This document shows, piece by piece, positions 12,869 to 24,429 of a DNA stretch of 64,000 bases. This DNA comes from Dermatophagoides farinae (lineage: Eukaryota; Arthropoda; Arachnida; Sarcoptiformes; Pyroglyphidae). The notes below the pieces were generated by a model, which was not told the DNA's origin, ran no database searches, and was given only the letters and a program-made list of their open reading frames with translations. The stretch is from positions 3,348,001 through 3,412,000 of the forward strand of contig NC_134678.1 of assembly GCF_024713945.1 (NCBI RefSeq), written 5' to 3'. A program made the position numbers and the translations under genes. Numbering within the stretch: position 1 is the stretch's first letter; each line of letters starts with the position of its first letter.

Positions 12869-15800
12869 ATGTCTGGAGCTTGGAGTCAACTAGAACAGCT
12901 CCTAACCTGTGCCATTTGTTTGGATCGGTTTCGTAATCCAAAACTTTTACCATGTCAACATACATTTTGTGGCGAACCTTGTATGGAAGGTCTAGTAGAT
13001 TATGCACGTAGACAGATAAAATGTCCAGAATGTCGTGCCGAACATCGCATTCCATACAATGGTGTACAATCATTTCCTAATAATGTTACGTTGACAAGAT
13101 TTTTAGATCTACATCGAAGTATAACGGGTGAAGAACCGGAACCATTACCATCACAAATGGATCGTTGTAATGTTTGTGGCGAAAAATCCTATTGTAATGG
13201 TTGTTCACATTGTGGAAAAAAAGTTTGTGATGAATGTCGAACAGCTCATCTAGATATTCTTCGTAGAGAAATTAATCGTATCAATAGCCAAATACGACGT
13301 GGTCTAGACAACCTTAGTGAACATGCTGAACAAGCGAATAAAGGTAATGAAAAATTATTATCAATCACATCACAGATACGTGATGAAATAACCGAATCGG
13401 TTAGAAGACTTGTTAAAGATTTAAAAGATCGTGAAACAAAATTATTAGAAGAATTAGATGAATTTACTATAAATGAAACAAAAAATAGCGGAAAACTTAA
13501 AGAAGATTTTGAAATTGAATTGGCAACAATCACTAGTAATAGTGAATTAGCTGATGAACATATTACCGAAACGGATGAATGGACCGATGCTGAATTAATG
13601 GAATTTAAAGATATTTTTATGAAAACATTAGATTTTCTTAGAAATTTAGATACCGATTCAATGGATTATTCAAGAAAGATAAAATATATACAAAAAGTCG
13701 ATCTAGATAGTATACGACGTAATGTTGCCGATTTTGGTGAAATTCGTATCATACAATCATCATTATCATCAAATTTTCTTTCACCCTTATCACCCGCTGA
13801 TAGTACAAGTAATCTAGCCATACCACAAAGTTCATTGATGAGAAGTCAAAGTGATCATCGTTTAGCTCAATTTGCTTCAACAACAACAACACCATCATCA
13901 AGATCACAGCGATCAGATCCATTACAGCGTAGTTATCTGGATGTAACTAGTGGACAGAATAAATATGGCAGTGATTCTGAACGTGAACGTGGTAATAGTC
14001 CACCGGGTGGTGGCCGTCGTATTGAAGGTTCCGTACGATTTGGTTCTGTACATGAACGTAGTTCTACAACACGTAATAATAATGATTTTGGCTATACACG
14101 TGGTTGGCAACGACCCGGTGATTCTGATTATGAACCATCCAATTCGGCAAATTTTCGTTCACGTTTTATGCGTGAAAGAATACGTGAACGTACGGCGGGT
14201 ACTACGAATGATGATCATAGTTTTGATGATCATGATTCAGACTTATTGTCTGGTCACCGTGTACGATTTCAAGAGGAATCATCATCATCTTCATCGACAA
14301 CAAAACCAAAATTATTCGATACAGAAGAAATGGCTAATATGCGCACTCCATTAAGTGGTTTAATTAAATTAAGCGATTCACCACATCTAATGGAACGTTT
14401 ACATCAAAATGAAATAAAAGCTAAACAAAAAGCAGCTGAAGTAAAAGAGAATGAATCATCTATGACAACAACAACAACAAACGCAACAATGCCACCTATA
14501 ACTAATTCAACGCCGAATCCAACACCGGTACATAGACCTGCAAGACAAATTAGTGAAGATGAAATTGAAAAACAAAAAAAACAAAATCAAGCTGCATTTA
14601 CACAAACACAACAACAATCGACAATAACAACCAATAATAATACTTCAACGCCTAGAACGATAACGACAACAAATCGTTCATCAGATAATAATAATTCATC
14701 AAATTCATCAACTAACATAACTAATACATCAACTTCGGTAACAAATCGTCGAATTCAAGCAATACAACAAGAAGAGAAACGATCACCATCCAGTTCGGAT
14801 GATAATTCCGATGATTTAAATTATGATGATGATAATGTAACGACCACGACAAGACCGACAACAACTAATAGTTCAGCTCGTCGACGTATCTATGCATCAT
14901 CACATGTTACATCCGGTGGTAATAGCAATCAATCAGCGAATAATTTTTCACAAAGTACCGAATATGGTGGAGAATCATCATCTCGTAATAAGTATTCACA
15001 GTCATCGTCATATGGTTTGAATACAGGAAACACCGGAAGTAATAACAGGCAAGTATTAAATTCTTCTATGAGTTCCTTACCGAACAGAACAGTTTCTTCT
15101 ATACCATCATCATCATCATCATCGTCATCATCGACAAGAACGACATTAGTACCAGGAGAGGATTTAATGACTGGTTGTGTACAACCATCATCAATTAGTC
15201 CTTCAAAATTATTATCATCAGAATTATCACCATCATCATTATCAGCACCGGCATCAGTTAGTTCATCAAAAAGTTCAACCCCTTTTAGTAAATCTCCAAC
15301 AAATTCTTCAACATCAACATTTAATAATAACAATCAATCGGCATCAACATCTAAATCTGCATATTATAATAATAAAAAGCACAATAATAAAAGCAGCAAC
15401 ATTTATGGTGCAAGTGGTAGTAGTAGTAGTAGTAGTGGTGGTGGTGGTGGTGGTTGTGTTGGCGGAAGCTCCGGCATCAGCGGTATCGGCATCAGTGATA
15501 TGTATGATAATAATTATGATGATATTAATCCATCATCATATTCATCATCATCAACAACAGCTACCCATAATAGACATAATGGTGATATTAATAATAATAA
15601 GGTACCGATTCATAATAAATTATCATCAACAGCTTCATTATTCAATGTTGCTTCTTCAACGCCAAAATCAGGATATCATACAAATTCAATGAATATTGCT
15701 TCTAACGGAAATCCGACTATTAATCATGCATCATCATTGTCGTCATTACCATTTAATCAATATGTTGGTGGTGGTGGTAGTGGTGGAAGCAACTATTTGT

Positions 15801-18800
15801 CTACAACACCTTCGACTAATTGGCGTGATTATCAAATAACCGGCAGCAGCAGTAGCAGTCATACACCGATATCTACTTCAAGCCTGATTGATACGAATAA
15901 CAATTCGATTCCAGCAACGATAGTATCAAAAGGCTCTACATCAAATTCGAGTATTGAACAACATAATGATGATGATGATATATCCTCATCAAAAGACAAT
16001 AATAATCAAATGCAATCGCTTAGCAACCCTACCGTACAACCATCTGACCCTTTGCAACAGCAGCAGCAGATCGCAATAAATGATGATAGTAATCTATCAG
16101 AACATGATTCAAACTACAATAGCAAAACAAACGTTTTGATAGTGGATGAGAATAATAATAATTGTTTAGATAGTCATGCGATAGATGTTCCAATTCGTAA
16201 ACGAATCCGGATCAAAAAGAAAGAATCCAATTCCAATAATAATGTTGTAAGTAGTGCAACAACGCCCATTACGTTAACAACGTACAGTTTACCAGAAACT
16301 TTTGATCAAAAATAAATTATTAGTAATAGCAATTCATCATCATCATCATCGAATATAATCTTTATAGTCGTCATGATTTTAGATCGCGCCAGACAGCGCC
16401 ATCATTTACAAGAAATTCAACCGAAAATGTTTCGACAACCAATGTTTAAATACATTACTTACGATGGAAAGTCCCGATTCAAGTAATGGTTCCATCATTT
16501 TTTTCTTAGATGGCCAATTGTTTATATCCATAGTAGCTTTGAAAATTCGTGATCCTAGTCTTTGATGTTTTCCTTTAGTGAATTTTCACCAGTTACATTC
16601 CATTTCGACTATCAAAACAACTTTTATCGACATCATCATTAATGGTCAGAAAATGACAAACATCATATGACCAATCATACGGATAATGCTACCATTTATC
16701 ATGGAATCATCATCAATTATTTAATAAATCAACAAAACTTATTATTTGAAAACAATGGAAAAAATGATTGGCAAATCTTTCAACGAATCAAAATGATGAT
16801 GATAATCATTATTAGTTGTATAGGATGCTTTTTTAGTATTACCCATATAAAATGAAATACAATGTCATCACCTTCATTACCAATCAACCATATATACCTC
16901 AACAATCAAAAAGCTTTATTACAGGAAAGATATAATGACCTTGCTTCATGATTATCATGTCCCGAAAAAATACAAAATTTTAATTTTTCTCATAATTATT
17001 GATCACTAACAAAAGTTTTGTTTTTTTTCTTTTTTTTCTTCGATCATATTCTACTTTAAACGAATCATCAGGTATATATTCACGACGACTAGGCCGTCCA
17101 TATCGATAACCGATCATACTACCACTACCAACATTAACAACAGAATTGACAAAAATTATTTAAATCAAGAATCATCTAAATATCAAAGTTATGTTCCATC
17201 TTCTCGTTACCACCATCGCCACCGCTATCAACATTATTCATCATCACCATCAATTCATATAACATCTGATACGTTATCATCATCAAAGAATTCTACCACA
17301 TCATCGCCACCACAACGAAATCTATCACCAATACCATCGATATCGTCCAATGAGCAAACACCATATGGTTCTGCAGCAAATTCTACTCAGCCATCGCCTT
17401 TACCACCACCAACACTATCAGCCAGCAATGTTCCGACTAGTCCAGAATCGGAACAAACTGAAGAAGAAGAAGAAAAAGAACCAGAAGACATTGAAACCAA
17501 TAATGAATCATCCGCAAAAACATCACCATCGGAATCTCCTCAGCCACAGCATTCAATTGCTGGTACTACAACATCTTCAATATTGTACAAACCATCATCA
17601 AGTCCTACTCAAACAACTGCCATACAAACTTCATCATCAAATAGAGATGATGTTGAGATCGTTACCCAGAAAGGTAATGTAACAATAATGCGAAGAAAAA
17701 GGCAAACTAAAAATGATTCTAGCGATGATGATGATGACGAAGACGATGAAGAAGAAAATGTACAGAGAAATGATGAAAATGAAATGGATGATCGTCCTAG
17801 ACTATATCGTGTTAATAGTAGTGATAATAGATTTAATGGTGAATTAGCTATACCAAGTCAATTAAATTGGCTTCGACCAAGCGTCGAAAGCCAATTTTCT
17901 TCTACAAAAAACAATACCGATAATCGGCAAGTAAACCAAGATCATGTAAATGACGGTCAAGAAGAAGAAGAAGAAGCTGGTGATGATGATGATGATGAAT
18001 ATGAATATGTTGATGAAGAGATTGAGGATGAAGAAGAAAATGATAATGAAATTATCTATCTACCGGGTCAACAAGAAGATAATAATCGATATTTGAATGT
18101 CAAAACTATTGAAAATAATAATGAATTAAGTGAAGAAAGTGAAATGAGCGTTGAAGAGGAAAATGAGGATGATGATGATGATGATGATGATCAGATGAAA
18201 AGTGCCTCTGAAGATGTAATCAAAAGAGAACAAAGTAGTTCGAATGATGATCTTTTAGAATTTATCGATGCTAATGATGATGATGAAAAATCTGAAGATG
18301 ATGATGATGAAGAAACCGACGAAGAAACTGAAGAAAATGATGATGATGATGATGCTGATGATGATGATGAAGAGGAAATGGTTGATGCTGAAACTAATAA
18401 TAATACATTTTATTCAAATTCAAATAATATTCATAAAACAAAAATTCAAAATCATTGAAAAAACACATCAAAAATCATTATTTCATGGACACATATCTTT
18501 AACATTGGAGAAACATTTTCATTCATCAAATTTAATCTAATCTAATCTATTATTAATTGATTTGTTTTTGTTTTCTGATCTCTAATTCATTATTGTTTGT
18601 TATATGTTGTATCAAAGTAGCAGTTATCATCACCAGCAACAGGCTCAAATTTCATCACAAAATTTATATTTTAATTCAACTAATTCATCACAACGATCTT
18701 CATTATCACGTTATGGTCATAATTATTTAGAAGATTCAAATAATAATAATAATAATAATATTGGTACTTATGCTCATTATCGTAATCGTAAAATATCAAG

Positions 18801-20659
18801 AGATGAAGACAATAGTAGTCGTGACGATACAACGACTATCACAACACCATGTTACAATCAATTAGGTCGTCGAAATAGTGTGAATCGTCGTAATCATTAT
18901 GATGAGGTAATGAATACGAATGAGTCAGAAAATTATGGATCAAATCGTAGATCAAGTATTCATCCACCAATAAATGATCGATATGGTTTGTCATCAACAT
19001 CATCAACATCAAATAGCTATCTACGAAATCGTTTAGCTAAAAGTAAAAGTTCACATGCAGTCGGTAAGTTGGAATATTTATATTATTAAATTTTTCAGAA
19101 AATTAATGGAAGCGATTGTTAATTTATATAGCTTATGATGATAGTGATGAAGAAAGTAATGGTACTGGAAATCCATTATCACCATCAGCAAGTGCCGGTG
19201 GTTTCAAAAGCCGTTTCACCAATTATGGATCGTCCACTAATAATTCTGAAAATTCCGATCGTTTTACAAGACGTACTTCACGATCTGGCTATACATATCG
19301 AACCAGAGAACCAAGTCCAGAGGAAGAGAGTGTTGGTAATACATAATATGCGAACGAATATTATATTCCTTTATTAATAAAAATTATTTTATAGGTTCAG
19401 TTACACAATATTTGATTAATAAATATGGAACACGAAATAATCGACCTACAGCTTTGAGTAAAAGTAAAAGTTCTCATGCTATATTTGGCCGAAGTTTATC
19501 CAGCTCAGATGAAGATTTACCAACTAATGTTACTACCACTAAATATCGTCGTGATTCGATTACAGATTATACACCATATAAATCGACACCAATCGGTTTG
19601 ACTTATCCACGTCAAATGTATCTACAGAAGAAACGCATGATGATGAAAATTGGTTCACGAGGAACAAATCCAAGCTGTTTTACATGGCCAAGAGGTGTGG
19701 CTTGTGGCCCTGATAATGGAATTGTAGTTGCCGATTCGTCTAATCACCGAATCCAGGTATTTGATTCTACAGGAAGATTTCAATTCGAATTTGGCTCATA
19801 TGGCAGTGGTGAAGGTGAATTCGATTGTTTGGCTGGTGTAACCGTAAATCGTATTGGTCATTTCATTGTATCCGATCGTTATAATCATCGAGTTCAGGTT
19901 TTTGATGCAAGCGGTCGATTTTTACGAGCGTTTGGCAATGAAGGCCGATCAGATGGAAAATTCAGTTATCCATGGGGTATTGCAACTGATGCTCTTGGGT
20001 TCATTTATGTTTGTGACAAAGAAAATCATCGGTAATTTTTTTTGATCATAAATCAAACAACAAATTTTATTTATTATAACGTTCAATATCAACAGGATTC
20101 AAGTATTTCAATCTGACGGAACTTTTGTGGGCAAATTCGGATCGATTGGCAGTCGAGCTGGCATGTTGGAACATCCACATTATATAGCTGTTAGCAATAC
20201 GAATCGAATCATTGTAAGCGATAGTAATAATCATCGTATTCAAATCTTTGATATAAATGGACGATCCATCTCAACATTTGGAAGTGAAGGTAGATTTACT
20301 AAAACAGTTTAATAAAGGAAAATATTTTGATTTAATTTTCTAACTTGCTTAATGAAGGATCTGGAGATGGACAATTTAAATTTCCGCGTGGTGTGGCTGT
20401 GGATGAAAATGGCTTTATAATTGTTGGTGATTCAGGTAATAATCGTATACAAATATTCAATCCAGATGGGACATTTCTCAAGGTAAATTTTTAATGTTTT
20501 TGTTTAAAGAAATTCACAATTTTTGTTACAATTCTAAAGAATTTTGGTCAATGGGGTTCGGGTGAAGGAGAATTTAAAGGATTAGAAGGTGTGGCCATTT
20601 CTTCGACCGGTAATATTTTGGTTTGTGATCGTGAAAATCACCGAATTCAGGTGTTTTGA
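12869..20659 (+). CDS. tn: Thin/TRIM32-like RING, B-box, coiled-coil, NHL protein
   Basis: The first exon (12869 to about 16246) encodes an N-terminal RING finger (about residues 17-62, [11 protein letters not shown] ... KCPECRAEH), a B-box-like Cys/His cluster (about 100-130) and a coiled coil to about 270, all very close to fly Thin. A Ser/Thr/Asn/Gln-rich linker of over 800 residues follows in the same exon. The 3' exons are 18618-19063 (acceptor ambiguous), 19132-19335, 19395-20031, 20096-20289, 20358-20482 and 20540-20659; every junction from 19063 onward closes in phase. They encode six NHL blades, each with the NHRIQVF-type signature, and the stop follows the last blade. Thin/TRIM32 is an E3 ubiquitin ligase that keeps muscle sarcomeres and costameres intact. 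A strong donor GTAAGT begins at 16247, but exon joining between 16.2 and 18.6 kb is unresolved. An AATAAA lies at 20880-20885. Confidence 0.88.
16247..17071 (+). other. Unresolved intronic/exonic segment inside thin
   Basis: Several AG acceptors (16367, 16382, 16929) and a GTAATG donor (16483) surround a stretch at 16368-16482 that is open in more than one frame. One frame entered in phase from the 16247 donor via the 16382 acceptor stays open past 16482. A pyrimidine-rich tract precedes the AG at 17071. The segment is partly exonic in at least some transcripts by inference; I could not pick one structure. Confidence 0.35.
17072..18458 (+). CDS. Acid-rich internal exon of thin (frame link unresolved)
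   Basis: The frame starting at 17073 is open for about 460 codons. It encodes a Ser/Pro/Gln-rich part, a short basic block (MRRKRQTK) and then long Asp/Glu tracts, with GATGAT microsatellite as the coding DNA, ending in TGA at 18456-18458. Codon use and composition match the thin linker. In the neighbouring frame, 17071-17110 reads as a Ser/Arg/Gly stretch (SRRLGRPYR) that also looks coding and then stops, so the two frames meet near 17108. No GT in the acidic part has the phase needed to reach the 18618 exon in frame. Either an indel, an unusual splice or an alternative 3' terminal exon is implied. Confidence 0.55.
18615..18623 (+). promoter_or_regulatory. Tandem AAG-TAG-CAG 3' splice sites
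   Basis: Three AG acceptors three bases apart follow a T-rich tract (18560-18605). All give the same reading phase, so choosing among them would add or remove one or two codons of the thin linker. Confidence 0.45.
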
Positions 20660-21002
20660 ATTTTTTCGTCTTTTACTTTGAGCATCTGGTACATAGCTTG
20701 TTGGAAAGTATATTATATATTTGCTTGTAATTTTATTCTTTAAAATTCATCCAGCTGAGAATCAATTGTGCTCATCATCAATTCAAATTTTAGTTTCTTT
20801 TAAAAATCATTTTATTTGTCGAAATTCAATAATCAATGTGATATGTGTGTGTCAAGCATAAATTTTGTGATCACATTTTAATAAAAAAAATTCAGATTTT
20901 TTCAATAGAACAAGTGTTAATTTACAAATAAAAAAAATTCTATTAAAATTCGTCAGTTAATAATATTTACAACAAAAAAAAACGATCAAGATCATTTTTG
21001 AA
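20660..21002. other. Convergent 3' flanks
   Basis: The interval holds the 3' ends of thin (+) and the next minus-strand gene. The plus AATAAA is at 20880-20885; a minus-strand AATAAA (TTTATT on +) is at 20811-20816, so the two transcripts probably overlap tail to tail. Nothing coding is seen. Confidence 0.55.
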
Positions 21003-22356
21003 CTAGAAAATAGGTGAATTGGTAAAATTGATTAATCCATCGTTTGGCCAATGAAGATTATAATCAAAATGATAATCATTGTCATGATGATCATGAAGTA
21101 CCAATCGAATAATTACAAATAATGCTAAAAGGATGGCCATCATAACAATAAAAATAAATACCATACGGCTAATTAAACGAAATTCTGTTGATGGTTTATG
21201 TGATTTGAGTTTTTTACTGAAATCATTTTTATTATTATGATTGATTTCTTCAATACCTAAAAATGTTGAATCATTCATCTGCATTAATTTATCAGTGTAA
21301 TGTGAGTCATTATCTTGTTCGACATTGTCGGCTTCGTAAATATTTACATTTTTTCTTCGTTCATCGATAATAATAGATTTCTGGTTATCAGTGATTTTCT
21401 TTTCATCATTAAATATACGAAATTGTTCAGAATTTTTATTTCGAATACAATAAGTAGCATAATTTGGTGGCGGCAAACAATCTGTAACACTAATCAATGA
21501 TGGATGATTGTTTGATAATCGAATATTATTTGAACGTTGTGGCTTAATATGAGCATTAAGTGGATTGGTTGTCGATGAATTTATTGTATTTGATCGGGGT
21601 AACTTTTTATCATTTGAATACGGTGTTATCGTACAGGTGCTGCTACCATTAAAAGTAGTGTAAATATCACTTGATGATAATTCTGAATGAATGGTTGAAA
21701 GATCATCATTCATCATAATCATTTCATATGATTCCTCTGGTGGTGGTGGTGGTGGAGGTGGTGCTGGTCTTCGTACAACAGGTTTCATTACTCCTCGTAG
21801 ATATGATGTATCAAAATATTGAAATGATGAACTATCTGTTAGATTATTAATCGATGTTTGTGACCAAATATTACTAGTTGTGGATGATGAATGATGATAT
21901 ATTTGAGAGAAATCTCGATTTATTAGGTCACCACAATCACCATTAGCAGTTGATGCAAATGAATATGATGAATCTGTTGTTGGCGTTCCCGGTGAAATAT
22001 GAAACTGTTCATCATCGGTAACAGTAACCAATGATGGTTCGAATGATGACAACATTGGTTTTGATGTTTCCAATTTTTCATGATTAGAAAAATTCAAATC
22101 AATTTCAATATCTTCATAAGTTATACGTGATATATTCGTATCAGATGATGAATCTATTGATTGTTGTTGAACATTATTCTTAGAGAAGTCAAAATTATCT
22201 TTATTCGACGACTGAATGATCATGTTCTAAATAGATTAATTTAACAAAATTATCAAAATTACCATCATTAATTAAAAATTAATCAATTAAACTTACATGA
22301 TCTGAATGCAATTTTCTTAAATGTTCTTCACGTATGGGAAAAATGTATTCATACAT
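21003..22356 (-). CDS. Unrecognised single-pass membrane protein with PPxY and polyproline
   Basis: Two exons: 22356-22297, coding 20 residues starting MYEYIFPIREEH, and 22226-21003, joined by a 70-nt intron with a perfect GTAAGT donor, phase 0. The predicted protein is 427 aa. Most of it is Ser/Asn/Thr-rich and probably disordered. It includes a run of eight prolines, a PPNY box that fits the PPxY ligand of WW domains, and one strongly hydrophobic helix near residues 378-400 flanked by Arg on the N side, leaving a short His/Asp-rich C-terminal tail of about 28 residues. No signal peptide is present, so the long N-terminal part is probably cytosolic. I do not recognise the family. Codon use agrees with neighbours. 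Confidence 0.7.
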
Positions 22357-22803
22357 CTTGATTTAAATTGAATTGAATTGAATCGAAAATGATTAAAATC
22401 AAAATGTAAACAACAAAAAAAAAACAATTCAAAATATATTGCAACAAAAATAATAAAAATGATGATATAATTGCAGTAAATCAATTTAACATAAGTTTTT
22501 ATAGTTTTTTTACTCTATTTTCACAAAGGATGACTAAGTTTTATCTCCACTTGGAAATTGATTTAAAATGATGATGATTCAAATGGTAACCATAGTTGAG
22601 CGGCACAAAAAAAAAATAAAAATCTGATCGAAATTTGAGATTTCTGAAATACCTGCTGCCATCTAAACAAAGAATTTTCAACATTAACATTTTAAAGAGA
22701 AAAAACAATTTTTTTTATTATTTATAAAAATCAATTGAATAAACAGAAAATTAAATTTCAAAAAAAAAAAAAAAACAGAAACAATTAAAAAAAGGGTGTG
22801 GAG
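22357..22803. other. Short intergenic gap
   Basis: AT-rich gap carrying the 5' flank of the membrane-protein gene and the 3' flank of the chitin-binding gene. A minus-strand AATAAA (TTTATT) lies at 22714-22719. No coding signal. Confidence 0.5.
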
Positions 22804-24429
22804 TTAGGAACCATCGCTTGTATTATTTGAACGAGAAAATAATGATCTAAATCGTTTAAAAGCTTGTGGAAAGAGGAAATCCATTTTTCTCGAATCCATT
22901 GATCGAATTTTCTTTGAATCTTTATTCACTTTTTTACTGAAAAAATTCTGATTCCAATTTCGTAGTAACCTATCCTTGATATTTGTTAGCGAGAATGGCA
23001 GAAATTTATCCATTTTAGATTTTGGTTTAGATGACTCTCGCAGTGTTGGTAATGTTAATGGTAACGATGGTTGTTGAATGGATAAATGATGAAATGGTGA
23101 TCCATTGTATGATGAACTATGGTTATCATAATCACCACCGCCGAAAGGAAGTTGAAAAAAATTATAATCATTCAAAAACATTGATTGTACTAAAGGTTTA
23201 TGATGAAGAAAATAATCTTGTGTCGATAGATTTGTATTGATCGTTATAGGCTTAATACTATTAATCGAAGTTGTCGTTGATGGTGGTGAGAATTCGGATT
23301 GTATCTCATTGAATGCATTAATGATGTATTTATTATTGTTATTTGATTTCAATTTTACTTTGATATCATTACTGTTGTTGTTGTTGTTATTCGCTGATGA
23401 TGTATTGTATTTTTTGATAATCAGTGGCCGAAAAGTTGTGGTCATTTTATCGTTATTATAACTGTATTTATTAAATGAATGTTCCGGTAAATCATTAGCT
23501 TGATTTTTCCCAATGAAATACGATTGTTGTCGATGATTATACCATTTTGGTTTATCAATTTGCATTGTTAATGGTGTTTTGGTTGAAGCAATCATTATCG
23601 ATGATGAATGATTAGATGATATTTTCTGTCGATACTTTAACGATGGTGGTAATAATTTCGTCTGATTCGAAATATTTGTTGTTGTAATGGAAATGAGATT
23701 TTTCGTTTCATTTCGAAAATTTAGTTCCTTATTTAGTGATTTTTTATTAATACTGTTATTATTGTTATGGTCGTAAAGTATTGAATTTATAAAAAAGAAT
23801 TTCGTTGAATTAAGACAAGTTTCGCGTGGATTATTCAAATTATTTTCACAAGATAATTCTTTTTGGTTAAATATTGAACTACCAGGACAATTGAATGTAA
23901 ATTTACGGCTTTGTCGTTTACAATAATGAAATGTTCGACAATCTCGTTCAATGTCGGCATAATACCCTTCTGGTCGATCAGTACAATTAAATCGAATGGA
24001 TGACAGAAATTTATCCAATGATTTTGTGGAACGAAATTTCGTATTGATTAAATTCGATTTTGACGATATAAGATTCGATGGAATAGCTATCTGTGTTTCG
24101 ATCATATCCGATGATTTTCGTGAAAATCCATTCGAATTTGTTTTCAATTTTAAATAAACACTACTTTCTTCAAGTATTGCAGGTGTCTGAAAATTATTGC
24201 AGAATGTTTTTTTTGACCAATTGAAAAACAAAACAAAATTAAAAAAACATACCATTTTCAATAGACGGTCCAATGAAACTTTATTCATAGATGATGATTG
24301 TCGTCGATTATAAAATTCGTCATTGTTTCGAATTCTATTTTGAGTCAATGATGTACGTATCGAACATATTATGATGATCAATCTGGATAAAAAAATTTTC
24401 TTTTTAAATGGCGACAGAATTGAAGACAT
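22804..24429 (-). CDS. Secreted protein with one chitin-binding (CBM14) domain
   Basis: Exons 24429-24253 and 24186-22804 flank a 66-nt intron (GTATGT..CAG) that is a multiple of three and free of stops; removing it gives 519 aa. The N terminus (KKIFLSRLIIIICS) looks like a signal peptide. A single peritrophin-A/CBM14 domain sits at about residues 127-183, with six cysteines and the DRPEGYYAD, C-x5-YC and FN-x-C features of insect and mite cuticular or peritrophic proteins. The remaining 330 residues are Ser/Thr/Asn-rich and may be O-glycosylated, ending in a basic Phe-rich tail. By family it should bind chitin in cuticle or the gut peritrophic matrix. One domain plus a long low-complexity tail is not a layout I can assign to a named subfamily. 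Confidence 0.75.
   Translation of the reverse strand: MSSILSPFKKKIFLSRLIIIICSIRTSLTQNRIRNNDEFYNRRQSSSMNKVSLDRLLKMVCFFNFVLFFNWSKKTFCNNFQTPAILEESSVYLKLKTNSNGFSRKSSDMIETQIAIPSNLISSKSNLINTKFRSTKSLDKFLSSIRFNCTDRPEGYYADIERDCRTFHYCKRQSRKFTFNCPGSSIFNQKELSCENNLNNPRETCLNSTKFFFINSILYDHNNNNSINKKSLNKELNFRNETKNLISITTTNISNQTKLLPPSLKYRQKISSNHSSSIMIASTKTPLTMQIDKPKWYNHRQQSYFIGKNQANDLPEHSFNKYSYNNDKMTTTFRPLIIKKYNTSSANNNNNNSNDIKVKLKSNNNNKYIINAFNEIQSEFSPPSTTTSINSIKPITINTNLSTQDYFLHHKPLVQSMFLNDYNFFQLPFGGGDYDNHSSSYNGSPFHHLSIQQPSLPLTLPTLRESSKPKSKMDKFLPFSLTNIKDRLLRNWNQNFFSKKVNKDSKKIRSMDSRKMDFLFPQAFKRFRSLFSRSNNTSDGS

Noticed and set aside
14929-15333. 134-codon antisense frame inside thin exon 1
   Set aside because: It is the mirror of Ser/Thr-rich repeats in a well-supported coding exon; Asp/Glu/Leu-rich composition is what antisense of TCA/TCT codons gives.
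15177-15692. 171-codon plus-strand frame inside thin exon 1
   Set aside because: Alternative-frame shadow of the low-complexity linker, with a long Val run from GTGGTG repeats.
16667-16855. 62-codon frame within the thin middle region
   Set aside because: AT-rich, Met/Ile-rich, and no in-phase splice sites connect it to the flanking thin exons.
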